NCBI RefSeq assembly: GCF_001908095.1
Contig: NZ_MKGR01000003.1
Span: 94,679 to 158,678 of the forward strand
Direction: 5' to 3'
From: Xenorhabdus thuongxuanensis
Lineage (GTDB): Bacteria; Pseudomonadota; Gammaproteobacteria; Enterobacterales; Enterobacteriaceae
DNA length: 64,000 nt
Within the stretch, counting starts at the first letter, position 1. Every line of letters starts with the position of its first letter. Both the position numbers and the translations under genes were made by a program. The notes beneath the pieces were generated by a model. That model was given only the letters and a program-made list of their open reading frames with translations. It had not been told where the DNA came from and ran no database searches. Shown one piece after another: positions 50,232 to 59,046 of the stretch.

Positions 50232-50987
50232 ATGACGGCATATTCCATTATTTACGCACCGCTCGATCAGGCTACCAGAACCGAACAGGTTGTGGAACGT
50301 TTAAGTAACGCGATCATTTCAGGGATATTACAGACCGATGAGCAGTTACCTAATGAAAACGAACTGTCGCGGCTGTTGGGTGTGTCGCCGGTAACTGTTC
50401 GTGACGCCCTGAACACACTGCGTGCCAGGCAGTTGATCGATACTCGGCGCGGACGTCATGGCGGTAGTTTTGTGTGCCAGGTTTCCGTTGAGACAATGCA
50501 GAAATATCACCCGTTGCGGCTGATGGCTTCAGGAGAACTGGCGGATTTCAGCGAATTTCACTGTGCAGTGATTGGCCACAGTGCGAGGCTTGCGGCTCAA
50601 CGTTCAACGCCAGGTGAACTGAAAAAGCTTGAACAACTGATTGAAAACTTTGCTGCCGCGACGCAACCGGATGTCCGTATACAAACAGATATGCGTTGTC
50701 TGTTAACCCTGGCATCTCAGTCACAGTCGGCTAGGCTTGCCAATAAAGAGTTGGAGATTCAAGCCGAATGGGTGCCTTTAATGGTACTTTTGTACCGAGA
50801 GGATGCCATTCATAGTGAGGTTGCCGCCGCCTGGTATACACTTTTGGCCGCTCTGTATAAAGGGGATTGCTTTGCCTGCCACCAGCTGGCACAGAAGATG
50901 ATTACTCGAATTACTGACCACCTGCTTGAATGCAAATTGCGTATGGATACTGATGCGCCGTTCTTGCAGAGATCTTATAGCGAGTAA
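50232..50987 (+). CDS. GntR/FadR-family transcriptional regulator
   Basis: 251 aa. The winged HTH at about residues 10-75 is EQVVERLSNAIISGILQTDEQLPNENELSRLLGVSPVTVRDALNTL, with GRHGGSFV in the wing. The C-terminal helical FCD-type effector domain includes HSARLAAQRSTPGELKKLEQL. Lying inside the operon, it probably controls it in response to a pathway intermediate. AGGAATTAGAG precedes the ATG. Confidence 0.88.
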   Translation: MTAYSIIYAPLDQATRTEQVVERLSNAIISGILQTDEQLPNENELSRLLGVSPVTVRDALNTLRARQLIDTRRGRHGGSFVCQVSVETMQKYHPLRLMASGELADFSEFHCAVIGHSARLAAQRSTPGELKKLEQLIENFAAATQPDVRIQTDMRCLLTLASQSQSARLANKELEIQAEWVPLMVLLYREDAIHSEVAAAWYTLLAALYKGDCFACHQLAQKMITRITDHLLECKLRMDTDAPFLQRSYSE

Positions 50988-51014
50988 TGGGCTGCATTCA
51001 TCACTGGGGAACAT

Positions 51015-51767
51015 ATGCACAACGACATATACGTAGAACGAGCCAGGAGCATCCTGGACGATATCTTGGTCGCAGCGCAGCGAGCTACTGCAACTTTAGC
51101 GGATAAGACAGCGCGTATTTTATTAGAGCTGCCGTTATATCGTACGGAAGGTGTCCGCTTGGAGCAAGATCAGCGCAACGCATTGCAAAAACATATTCAT
51201 GATGTACTGCATCACAACGTCTGGTGTAACGGGGCGGGATTTGCCAGCTATGCGGTAACGAAGACGGTTGAGGAGGAGAGTGATTACTGGACGCTGGAGT
51301 GGTGGCGTCAGGAAGGAAATACCATTCAATATGCGCAGTTGGAACAAAATCAGGAGCAGCGCAGGCGTCTAGATTTCCGCTTGTTTGAGTGGTTTCGGCA
51401 GCCGGCCACTCGCCGTCGTCCCGTCATTGATGGTCCCTATGTGGATTATGTCTGTAATGGCGCTTACACGATTACGATAGCCCATCCGGTGCTTATCGGT
51501 GAGGAGTTTGCCGGTGTTGCGGCGGTGGATATTCTGGTTTCGACACTGGATCGGCTACTTCTGCCGATTCTAGGTGCTATCGGTAAGCCAGCATTAATTA
51601 TTAATGACGATGCGCGTGTCGTGACTTCAACAGTGCCAGGAGTACGTTCAGGCTCACTATTGAAGAATCAAGACGTTAATTGGTCGACCGATGGTGAAAC
51701 GCCTTCACTGCGTTTGGTTATCCTACCGTCATTACATACTGAATCACTCAGGGCATTTGTCTGCTGA
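51015..51767 (+). CDS. Cytoplasmic Cache-domain protein
   Basis: 250 aa. Residues 70-220 have the PDC/Cache pattern (GFASYAVTK..., YWTLEWWR..., PYVDYVCNGAYTITIAHPVLIGEEFAGVAAVDILVSTLDRLL). There is no signal peptide, membrane helix or output domain, so it is a free-standing sensor or binding protein. Cache domains usually bind amino acids, amines or carboxylates. It follows the GntR gene by 27 bases, which suggests it may work with it. In other genomes similar proteins sit with amine and polyamine genes; I state that only as an impression. Confidence 0.75.
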   Translation: MHNDIYVERARSILDDILVAAQRATATLADKTARILLELPLYRTEGVRLEQDQRNALQKHIHDVLHHNVWCNGAGFASYAVTKTVEEESDYWTLEWWRQEGNTIQYAQLEQNQEQRRRLDFRLFEWFRQPATRRRPVIDGPYVDYVCNGAYTITIAHPVLIGEEFAGVAAVDILVSTLDRLLLPILGAIGKPALIINDDARVVTSTVPGVRSGSLLKNQDVNWSTDGETPSLRLVILPSLHTESLRAFVC

Positions 51768-51803
51768 ATCCCACTTATTCAGATTACTCAGGAGCTTTTA
51801 CTT

Positions 51804-53081
51804 ATGGTTGAATCTATGTTAGCTAAAAGGCGCAGCGCGGCTATCGCAAAAGGCGTAGGAGTGACCACACAAGTCTATGTTGAACGTGCGGAAAACGCTG
51901 AAATCTGGGATGCTCAGGGGCAACGTTATATTGATTTTGCCGCTGGTATTGCTGTAGTGAATACTGGCCACCGCCATCCGCGCATCATTACCGCAGCCAG
52001 AAAGCAGTTGGAACAATTTACTCATACCTGTCATCAAGTAGTGCCTTATGAAAATTATGTAGCGCTAGCTGAACGACTGAACTGTCTGGTGCCGGGTAAT
52101 TTTGTGAAAAAAACAGTCTTTGTTACTACCGGAGCTGAGGCAGTAGAAAATGCCGTAAAAATCGCGCGTGCTGCTACCGGACGCAGCGGTGTAGTGGCTT
52201 TCAGTGGCGCTTTTCATGGCCGTACCTTCCTAGGTATGTCATTAACAGGTAAAGTTGCACCGTACAAAATGGGATTTGGCCAGCTTGTTAACGATGTTTA
52301 CCGTGTTCCCTTTCCGGTAGAACTGCACGGTATCAGCGTAGAACAGACACTGAATGCACTGGAGAATCTCTTCAAAACCGATATTGAGCCTACACGCGTC
52401 GCTGCCATTATCATAGAACCGGTACAGGGCGAGGGCGGTTTCTATCCTGCACCTTCCGAGCTACTCAAATCCTTACGTGAAATTGCCGATCGCTACGGCA
52501 TTGTACTCATTGCCGATGAGATTCAGACAGGTTTCGCACGTACGGGTAAACTGTTTGCCATGGAACATTATGAGGTTTCAGCCGATCTGACCACGATGGC
52601 AAAAGGTTTGGCAGGGGGATTCCCTCTGGCAGCTGTAACGGGACGAGCAGAACTAATGGATGCAGTGGTACCAGGTGGCTTGGGAGGAACTTATGGAGGT
52701 AACCCAGTGGCAATTGCGGCTGGCCATGCGGTGCTGGATGTGATCGAAGAAGAGAATCTGACTGAGCGTGCAATGCAATTGGGAGAACGACTAAAACAAT
52801 GTTTGCATGAACTGCGACCTCATGTTCCACAGATTGCTGATATTCGTGGGCTTGGGCTGATGATTGCAGTGGAGTTTAACCGTGCGGACAGTCAGGAACC
52901 TGATGCCGATTTTACCAACGCAGTGCGTCAGAAGGCGATAGAGCGTGGTCTAATTTTGTTAACGTGTGGTGTACATGGCAACGTGGTCCGTTTCCTTCCT
53001 CCACTGACTATACAAGATGATGTTTTTGACGAGGCTCTCAACGTTCTGAAATCTGTATTGCTCGATCTGAACTGTAAATAA
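51804..53081 (+). CDS. GabT-like omega-aminotransferase
   Basis: A class III PLP aminotransferase, 425 aa, one residue shorter than E. coli GabT. The PLP Lys is in TTMAKGLAGGFPLA, and the cofactor and substrate segments are VTTGAEAVENAVKIARAATGR, SGAFHGRTFLGMSLTGK and IIEPVQGEGGFYPAP, followed by ADEIQTGFARTGKLFAM. 4-Aminobutyrate or a similar omega-amino acid is the likely amino donor. GGAG precedes the ATG. The order dehydrogenase-regulator-sensor-aminotransferase-oxidase suits amine degradation. Confidence 0.9.
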   Translation: MVESMLAKRRSAAIAKGVGVTTQVYVERAENAEIWDAQGQRYIDFAAGIAVVNTGHRHPRIITAARKQLEQFTHTCHQVVPYENYVALAERLNCLVPGNFVKKTVFVTTGAEAVENAVKIARAATGRSGVVAFSGAFHGRTFLGMSLTGKVAPYKMGFGQLVNDVYRVPFPVELHGISVEQTLNALENLFKTDIEPTRVAAIIIEPVQGEGGFYPAPSELLKSLREIADRYGIVLIADEIQTGFARTGKLFAMEHYEVSADLTTMAKGLAGGFPLAAVTGRAELMDAVVPGGLGGTYGGNPVAIAAGHAVLDVIEEENLTERAMQLGERLKQCLHELRPHVPQIADIRGLGLMIAVEFNRADSQEPDADFTNAVRQKAIERGLILLTCGVHGNVVRFLPPLTIQDDVFDEALNVLKSVLLDLNCK

Positions 53082-53092
53082 TATGGGCCATT

Positions 53093-53141
53093 CTGCCGCT
53101 TAACTGGAGATATCTAAGGAAGAATACATTTGTAGCGGCAG
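53093..53141 (+). other. Inverted repeat between the aminotransferase and DUF805 genes
   Basis: CTGCCGCT (53093-53100) pairs exactly with AGCGGCAG (53134-53141) across 33 bases. It could be a weak internal terminator or an mRNA processing structure. Confidence 0.4.
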
Positions 53142-53177
53142 GAAGGAGCCTGTATTGGTTCATAAGAGAGGAAAACA

Positions 53178-53582
53178 ATGCACTGGTATTTAAATGCATT
53201 AAAGAATTATACCTGTTTTCGAGGGCGAGCTCAGCGTAAGGAATTCTGGTATTTTTTTCTATTTCAGATCGTTGCTGTTCTCATCATTTCTTTCCTAGAA
53301 AGGTTGTTTGCTGTTGCTAACCCCGAAATTTATATGGGATGGTTCAGTGCTATCTATCTACTGATTACATTTTTGCCAATGCTAGCGGTAAATGCTCGCC
53401 GTCTGCACGATATCAACTATCGTGCTTGGTGGTTACTGTTACATCTTATTCCGTTTATTGGCACTATTATTTTATTGATTCTCGCCTCTCTGAAAGGGCG
53501 GTCTGATAACAATAAACACAGTTCAAAAGATCGGATTCACTCACAAGCGAAAGTAAATAACCCAAGCCAGGCTAACGGGTAA
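53178..53582 (+). CDS. DUF805 membrane protein
   Basis: 134 aa with three to four helices. The DUF805 hallmarks are FRGRAQRKEFWYFFLFQ near the start and NARRLHDINYRAWWLLLHLIPFIGTIILL. The C-terminal 30 residues are charged and cytoplasmic-looking. It resembles YhaH/YhaI of E. coli, with no established activity. A GAGAGGAAAA site precedes the ATG. Its link to the surrounding catabolic genes is only by position. Confidence 0.88.
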   Translation: MHWYLNALKNYTCFRGRAQRKEFWYFFLFQIVAVLIISFLERLFAVANPEIYMGWFSAIYLLITFLPMLAVNARRLHDINYRAWWLLLHLIPFIGTIILLILASLKGRSDNNKHSSKDRIHSQAKVNNPSQANG

Positions 53583-53607
53583 TTTCCGGTCATAAAGGAG
53601 TGCTGAA

Positions 53608-55149
53608 ATGGAAATGAACAGAAGAGATTTTATCTCTACTGCCGCGACCTTCGTAGGGGCGGGAGTGCTTTCATCCATGCTTCCTACTACATCTTTGCTA
53701 GCTCGGACCTTAACTGCGATTGATGCCCCAGCTATCAATATTAACCAACTCCGGCCAATGCTGTTGCAAGATGCACAATACAAAACCAGCCGGTTGGGGT
53801 TGGATCCGCGGATTTGGAATTGGCATAGAGACGTGGTTGCCAATGCCATACCAGCTAACTACTATGAGGCTTCCCTGGCTGACTGGCTGGATTTTGGCAG
53901 CTTTTCCAGAGACCAGAGCTGTGAGGTTGCGGTTATTGGCGGTGGGTTATTGGGTGCTTCCACTGCACTGCATCTTGCTGAAGCGGGCGTGGATGTGATT
54001 CTGGTTGAAAAGGATAACATTGGTTCAGGAGCTTCTGGTCGTAATGGGGGACAGATGACCCCTGGAATCGCCCGCTGGGAAGCTGAAACCATACTAGAAA
54101 AATTTTCACTCGATGAGGCCAAACGTTTATGGCGTTTTGCATCGATTGAAGCGATGAATCTTGTGGATGAGCTCCGCGAGCGTTACGGCTTTGAATGTGA
54201 CCGCAAATACGGTCATATTACTGCAGCGATACATCCAGGTCATATGGGGTCATTAGTAGCTAATGCTGATGCCCGTCGCCAGTTGGGAGATAGGGCGGTG
54301 AAGGTTATTGGGTCACACGAATTGCAGGAAGAATATGTGCGTTCGAGTATCTATTATGGTGCCAATATCGACAACATTGGTGGACAGGTTCAACCTCTGG
54401 CGCTGCTGAGAGGCCTAGTTTATGGCTTTGTTAGACTGGGGGGACGTGTCTATGACAGTACAAGAGTGAAGGGTATCAAGCAAGATGGTAGTAGCACAGT
54501 GATAGAAACTGAACGGGGAGTTATCAGAGCGAGTAAGGCCGTGGTATTGGGAGTACATGGCTCCACCGATGAGTTTATCTCAGGCCCTTCCACGACAATA
54601 CCTTTTTTTACCTATGTAGCGGTAACTCCGCCGTTGCCGATGGATATTAAAGAATTGATCCCATCAGATCTGCCGGTCTACGATACACAGTTACAGATAG
54701 ACTATTATCGTGCGGTGCGTGACAACCGTCTGCTGTTCGGTGGACAAGGAACAGGCAACTCCTGGTCACCGCGTGATGTGAATAACTACTTGCTTGATCG
54801 TATTAGAACCGTGTTCCCGCATCTGGAGAACCCCGAACTGGAATATTCCTGGAGTGGGATCAGTGATTTGACCTTGAACGGTGCTACCGATGCCCGTAAA
54901 AGCGGTGACAACATCCCTATATATATGGTGCATGGCTGGAGTGGGCATGGAGTGGCACAGACGGTACGCATTGGCAAAGCCATCAGCGACGATTTCATCG
55001 GACGAAACCAAGACCTTACTATGCTTACCAGCATTGACCACACGGGAATTCCGCTAGGTTCCTATCTCTCTCCGATGGCTATCCCATTAATTAAAGGTGC
55101 TCTTGGGATAATAAGTACACTTAATCCGGCGAATATAGTTTCGTTCTGA
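53608..55149 (+). CDS. FAD-dependent amine oxidase with a twin-arginine leader (DadA/PuuB family)
   Basis: 513 aa. The FAD motif AVIGGGLLGASTALHLAEAGVDVILVEK is about residue 110, unusually far in, because the N-terminus carries a leader: NRRDFIS, a hydrophobic stretch and LLA. This fits a Tat signal (RR-x-F-I). The DAO domain continues with GSGASGRNGGQM (as in PuuB/gamma-glutamylputrescine oxidase) and the C-terminal MVHGWSGHGVAQTVRIGKAI. It would oxidise a primary or secondary amine to an aldehyde, feeding the dehydrogenase. If exported, it would act in the periplasm, unlike PuuB. Confidence 0.85.
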   Translation: MEMNRRDFISTAATFVGAGVLSSMLPTTSLLARTLTAIDAPAININQLRPMLLQDAQYKTSRLGLDPRIWNWHRDVVANAIPANYYEASLADWLDFGSFSRDQSCEVAVIGGGLLGASTALHLAEAGVDVILVEKDNIGSGASGRNGGQMTPGIARWEAETILEKFSLDEAKRLWRFASIEAMNLVDELRERYGFECDRKYGHITAAIHPGHMGSLVANADARRQLGDRAVKVIGSHELQEEYVRSSIYYGANIDNIGGQVQPLALLRGLVYGFVRLGGRVYDSTRVKGIKQDGSSTVIETERGVIRASKAVVLGVHGSTDEFISGPSTTIPFFTYVAVTPPLPMDIKELIPSDLPVYDTQLQIDYYRAVRDNRLLFGGQGTGNSWSPRDVNNYLLDRIRTVFPHLENPELEYSWSGISDLTLNGATDARKSGDNIPIYMVHGWSGHGVAQTVRIGKAISDDFIGRNQDLTMLTSIDHTGIPLGSYLSPMAIPLIKGALGIISTLNPANIVSF

Positions 55150-55552
55150 GTGGCGATTTCCATTAGCCGAGAGGCTGCTATAACATGCTATGGGCTCTAT
55201 ACAACCGCTCCCACGCCGATTTTTCGTCTATCACTCCTAAATTATCCCTCTCTTGGTCATAAGAGAGGGGAATCAGCATGGCCATTGATGGTCTTACTGG
55301 CAACGCCAAATGCTAAGAGGATGAACTCTAAAAGCTGGCATTGACCACAAAACTGCTTTGCAAGTTGCTTACGACATGTTGACAGGAAACTATAAGATAT
55401 CATGTGTCAAGGCTAAGTAGAAATGTCCTGCATTTATATAATCAAACAGCATTATATTTATCGAGTGATAGCATAAAAATGCTCGTCTGATTTTCGGTTG
55501 TGACCATCTCGTCGGATGTTTACATTTATTCGATACATAACAGGAGATAGTC
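55150..55552. other. Non-coding spacer after the oxidase
   Basis: No gene is supported. An open stretch of some 65 codons from 55150 has no ribosome-binding site or recognisable domain. A 25-codon open end (DHKTALQVAYDMLTG..., to TAG near 55420) looks like the tail of a lost gene I cannot identify. This marks the boundary to a decay zone. Confidence 0.4.
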
Positions 55553-56056
55553 ATGAACTTCACTAAACTTCATTATCAAAATAAACCATTACTCATAGCA
55601 AATGTCTGGGATGCGGATAGTGCGATGATAGCTCAGCAAGTAGGTTATCAAGCGTTGGGTACGTCGAGCGCAGCGATTGCCGCTACATTAGGTTACGAAG
55701 ATGGTGAAGCAATGTCTTTTGATGAATTGTTATATATCGTCAGTCGTATCAAATCCATCAGTGACCTACCATTAAGTGTTGATGTTGAAGCGGGTTTTGG
55801 AAGAACAGCTAACGAGATAACCACTAATCTTAAACGTCTCTCTCAGCTTGGGGTTGTTGGGATTAACCTTGAATATAGTAAGGTGATTAACGGTATCAGA
55901 CAACTTTTCGACAAACTGGGTGAACTCGGTGTAAATCGTATCTCTATGGGGAATTTTATTCATTCAGCAATTCAATCAAAGCTTAAAGATTTAATGTTAA
56001 ATATCAAGTCGCAGCAGTCTTTTTCAGGTGTTTTTACTCATGAAAGTTATCGATAA
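55553..56056 (+). pseudogene. Isocitrate lyase/PEP mutase-family gene with internal deletion
   Basis: The N-terminal part is a good match to the PEPM/ICL family (LLIANVWDADSAMIAQQVG...TSSAAIAATLGYEDGE...LSVDVEAGFGRT...VGINLE). The end (LGVNRISMGNFI...GVFTHES) matches the family C-terminus. The middle, with the NARTD-type metal-binding block and about 80-90 residues, is missing, with the frame kept. At 167 aa against 250 or more, it should be inactive. AGGAGA precedes the ATG. It overlaps the ada start by 17 bases. Confidence 0.75.
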
Positions 56057-56894
56057 AAATCAGTGCAATATCTGGTATCAGGCATTACTTGAACGTGACA
56101 CTGAGTATACTGGTGTATTTTTTGTTGGTGTAAAAACTACAAAGGTATTTTGTATCTCGATATGCCGAGCACGAAAACCGAAAAGAGAAAATGTTGAATT
56201 TTATACAGATATTAAATCTGCATTAGATGCAGGATTTCGTCCTTGCAAAGTATGCCGACCAACAGAAAATGCACATAGTGCACCACTTTTTATCGAGAAA
56301 GCTCTTGATCTTGTTAGAACTAACCCCAAAACACGAATACGTGATATAGATCTCCGAAAATATAACATCAGTCCTGAACGTGTACGACGTTGGTTTTTAC
56401 AAAATCATGGAATTACCTTTCACGCATTTCAACGGATGCAGCGTGTGAATATTGCACTTCAGGAGCTTAAAGGTGGACGAGCAGCTATCGATGTTGCCTT
56501 TGATAGTGGTTACGAATCATTAAGCGGTTTTGGTTATACCTACAAACAGCTCACTGGTGTTTCTCCAACAGAAAAGAGTGAAGTGATTATGATCCACCGT
56601 TTTACTACCCCCCTTGGTCCTATGTTTGTTTGTGCAACCGAACGCGGAATTTGTTTGTTAGAATTTACTGACCGCCGGATGTTAGAGACTGAATTTAGTG
56701 ATCTCCAACGTTTACTAAAATCTAAAATAATATCGGGAGAAAATAATCACACTAAGCAAGCAGTAAAAGAAATTGGCGAATATTTTGCTGGAACTCGTCA
56801 GCAGTTCGATCTTCTACTTGATACCCCAGGTAGTGTAGCTCGCAAAAAATGGCTAATTGAGCACGAAAATGCTGTGCTAAGGCAAAAAATTTAA
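56040..56894 (+). pseudogene. ada: ada homologue lacking its O6-methylguanine methyltransferase active site
   Basis: 284 aa. The N-terminal Ada zinc domain keeps Cys38, Cys42, Cys69 and Cys72 at the E. coli numbers (VFCISICRARKP and GFRPCKVCRP). The AraC-type HTH follows (ISPERVRRWFLQNHGITFHAFQRMQR...DVAFDSGYESLSGFGYTYKQLTGVSP). The methyltransferase N-domain is present to YFAGTRQQFDLLLDTPGS. The sequence then jumps to RKKWLIEHEN, the very C-terminus, so the PCHRV active-site segment is deleted in frame. The regulatory, phosphotriester-sensing half could still work. I start at ATG 56040. Confidence 0.8.
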
Positions 56895-56952
56895 CATATT
56901 GTCTTTAAATGTTTGCCTGATCTCATTATGAATAACTTGGTTTTAGCTATGG

Positions 56953-57204
56953 TTACTCAGTGTTACTGGTTTTTCTTGTTCCAAATAGTTCACTTGAGCG
57001 AGTCTGTAAAGTTTTCAGTGCTCCAAGCATATCGCCAGTATCCAACGAGCCTTGGGATTTCTTTTCTGTTGGCTTTTTGCGTTTACGTGATGAACCGTTT
57101 CCGACTGGAATACTCTGTGAACGGTTATTATCGTGCTTATCCTGAACCAATTTTAGCCGTTTAACATCTTCCAATGTAAAAAACTCCGCTCTATAAGCCG
57201 TCAT
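56953..57204 (-). mobile_element. Internally deleted ISNCY-like transposase remnant
   Basis: The 83-codon frame begins like an ISNCY/IS1202-type transposase (MTAYRAEFFTLEDVKRLKLVQD). It continues as the Ser/Arg/Lys-rich C-terminal tail of the same family (HDNNRSQSIPVGNG..., KKPTEKKSQGSLDTGDMLGALKTLQTRS). The whole catalytic centre is missing. Family assignment is from memory of such tails and is moderate. Terminal repeats are not obvious by eye. It interrupts nothing now recognisable. Confidence 0.5.
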
Positions 57205-57427
57205 GTGAACCTCTTAATGGTGAGCCTACGTGACGGACATCTTAACCCCCTTAGCCCAGAGCGGACATTACAACTTTGCCATTACATCTTAGGTTCGCAT
57301 AATCTATATTATGTTAAATACAATCTAATGTACATTCAAGGTAAATCTCTGCCCTGCTTTATCATCAAAAATATGTTCTCTGGACAACACAACGGAAATG
57401 GTGTTTATAGAATAATCATATTTTATT
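57205..57427. other. Spacer between the IS remnant and yaiI
   Basis: No gene is seen. The first 60 bases may be one outer end of the IS remnant. Confidence 0.3.
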
Positions 57428-57883
57428 TCAAGATACTTTTTTTTGTTGCAATAACCAGTTATCCAGTTCATTTGCAAACCTCTGGCGATCACGCTGGCTT
57501 AATGTAGCAGGCCCTCCCGTTTGGATTCCACTCGCTCTCATCGTATCCATAAAATCACGCATAACCAGGCGTTCACGTATTGTCGCTTCACTATAACGTT
57601 CACCACGCGGATTGAGTGCTATTGCACCTTTTTTGATCGCTTCAGCAGCAAGAGGAATATCTGCTGTGATTACTAAATCACCGATTTTTAAACGGCAAAC
57701 AATTTCATTGTCAGCGACATCAAACCCTGCTGGGACTTGTAACGTTCGTAAAAAAACGGATACAGGTACACTTAGTTGTTGATTTGCCACAAATGTAATC
57801 CGTACTTTTTCACGTTGTGCTGCACGATATAATACTTCTTTTATAACTTTAGGACATGCATCAGCATCTACCCATATAGGCAT
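57428..57883 (-). CDS. yaiI: YaiI/YqxD family (DUF188) protein
   Basis: 151 aa of the UPF0178 family. The PIN-like acidic start [47 protein letters not shown] and the end [22 protein letters not shown] are diagnostic. A nuclease-type fold is likely, but the function is not established. It stands alone on the minus strand between the decay zone and the HAD/NUDIX operon. Confidence 0.92.
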   Translation of the reverse strand: MPIWVDADACPKVIKEVLYRAAQREKVRITFVANQQLSVPVSVFLRTLQVPAGFDVADNEIVCRLKIGDLVITADIPLAAEAIKKGAIALNPRGERYSEATIRERLVMRDFMDTMRASGIQTGGPATLSQRDRQRFANELDNWLLQQKKVS

Positions 57884-57940
57884 AACAAATTCCTCTCAAC
57901 TTCATGTTCTTAGTTATATCTAAGATATTTGCATTATTTA

Positions 57941-58582
57941 TTAGTTGGTAAAAAAATTATTGCGTGCCAGCGAGTAAGCATCCCGCAAATCATTTCCGGC
58001 ATATCTCAGGCGGGACCAAGGATTGATATATTTATCCCCGTTTACTGAGACTGTATGCGGGATAGCTTGAAAAAGTGGAATATCAGATGAAGAATCACCA
58101 TAGGCGATGCAACGCAATCTATCCAGACCATATTCAGATAGTTTTTGTTCGACAATCGTTACTTTATCGGTAGGACTCAATATACCTGCTACATCCAGCT
58201 TTTCTTTGAATGGTAAAGCAGGAAAACGCGATGCAACTACGATATCCGCCCCCATGGAACGCAGATGCTCAGCAAAAAAGTCAGGAGACAAGGTTACAAC
58301 CAAAGAATACTCATGGCGAAAACGAATGTCTTCTAGTACTTCTTTTAAACCAGAAATCCATGGTGCCTTTTCCACAATTCGAGTTACGTCACTGAGAGTT
58401 AATGCCCCCCAAAGTCTGTGTACTTGTGTTGCAAATTGATGGGTATCAATCTGACCTGTACTGAAATTATGCTCAAGCTCCATCAATTCCCCCAGACATC
58501 CAAGTTCACGAGCAATTTCAATACTAGCGGTAGTTCCTCTTAACAGGGTGCCATCCATATCAAAGACATGTAGTAGACTCAC
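57941..58582 (-). CDS. HAD-IB family phosphatase
   Basis: 213 aa. The motif I nucleophile is in DMDGTLLRGTTAS, motif II in VVTLSPDFFAEHL, the Lys of motif III region in ALPFKEKLDV, and the acidic motif IV in AYGDSSSDIPLF. The layout is like SerB/phosphoserine phosphatase-type enzymes. Its start overlaps the NUDIX gene by 4 bases (ATGA). It is the third gene of a compact operon with a NUDIX hydrolase and an FAD oxidoreductase. The substrate is unknown. Confidence 0.85.
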   Translation of the reverse strand: MSLLHVFDMDGTLLRGTTASIEIARELGCLGELMELEHNFSTGQIDTHQFATQVHRLWGALTLSDVTRIVEKAPWISGLKEVLEDIRFRHEYSLVVTLSPDFFAEHLRSMGADIVVASRFPALPFKEKLDVAGILSPTDKVTIVEQKLSEYGLDRLRCIAYGDSSSDIPLFQAIPHTVSVNGDKYINPWSRLRYAGNDLRDAYSLARNNFFTN

Positions 58583-59043
58583 ATTCGTTCTCCGGTCTGA
58601 TTAACAAAGTAAATCCGCCAATTATCTGGTGAGTCAGTACCCAGCCAGCATGCTAGAACAGCATTGCTGGCTGGGTACAATGGAACGGGAATAACATCGG
58701 GACTAAACCAGTGCCAGGAAGAAAATACTTCCGGCTCCAATACCAATGCCTCAACATCTGTACTTATCGATGCCAGCACAGCACCTGTAATTGTGGATAC
58801 AGGTGAATCAAGCTGCTGTGTTATCGCTAATATGCGCACATCATTCAAATCCGTAATACCCGCCTCTTCGGCGACTTCACGTACCGCCGCAGCTTCAAAC
58901 GATTCTCCTGACTCGACATGGCCTCCAGGTAAACACCAGCATGGCACTTCGCCTGGTTTGATTCTGTATCCAAGCAATACTGCACCATCCGGTCGAATAA
59001 CAATGGTTCCCACACCGATTACAGGTTTCCCGTTTTTACTCAC
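58579..59043 (-). CDS. NUDIX hydrolase
   Basis: 154 aa. The Nudix box is complete: GGHVESGESFEAAAVREVAEEAGI (G-x5-E-x7-REV-x-EE-x-GI). VGVGTIVIRPDGAVLLGYR precedes it. The C-terminal part is typical of nucleotide-sugar or dNTP NUDIX proteins, with WHWFSPDVIP. Three bases separate it from the FAD gene upstream, and it overlaps the HAD gene. Confidence 0.9.
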   Translation of the reverse strand: MSKNGKPVIGVGTIVIRPDGAVLLGYRIKPGEVPCWCLPGGHVESGESFEAAAVREVAEEAGITDLNDVRILAITQQLDSPVSTITGAVLASISTDVEALVLEPEVFSSWHWFSPDVIPVPLYPASNAVLACWLGTDSPDNWRIYFVNQTGERM

Positions 59044-59046
59044 AAT

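Noticed and set aside
55150-55344. 64-codon frame after the FAD oxidase
   Set aside because: No ribosome-binding site or family similarity; probably decay-zone sequence.
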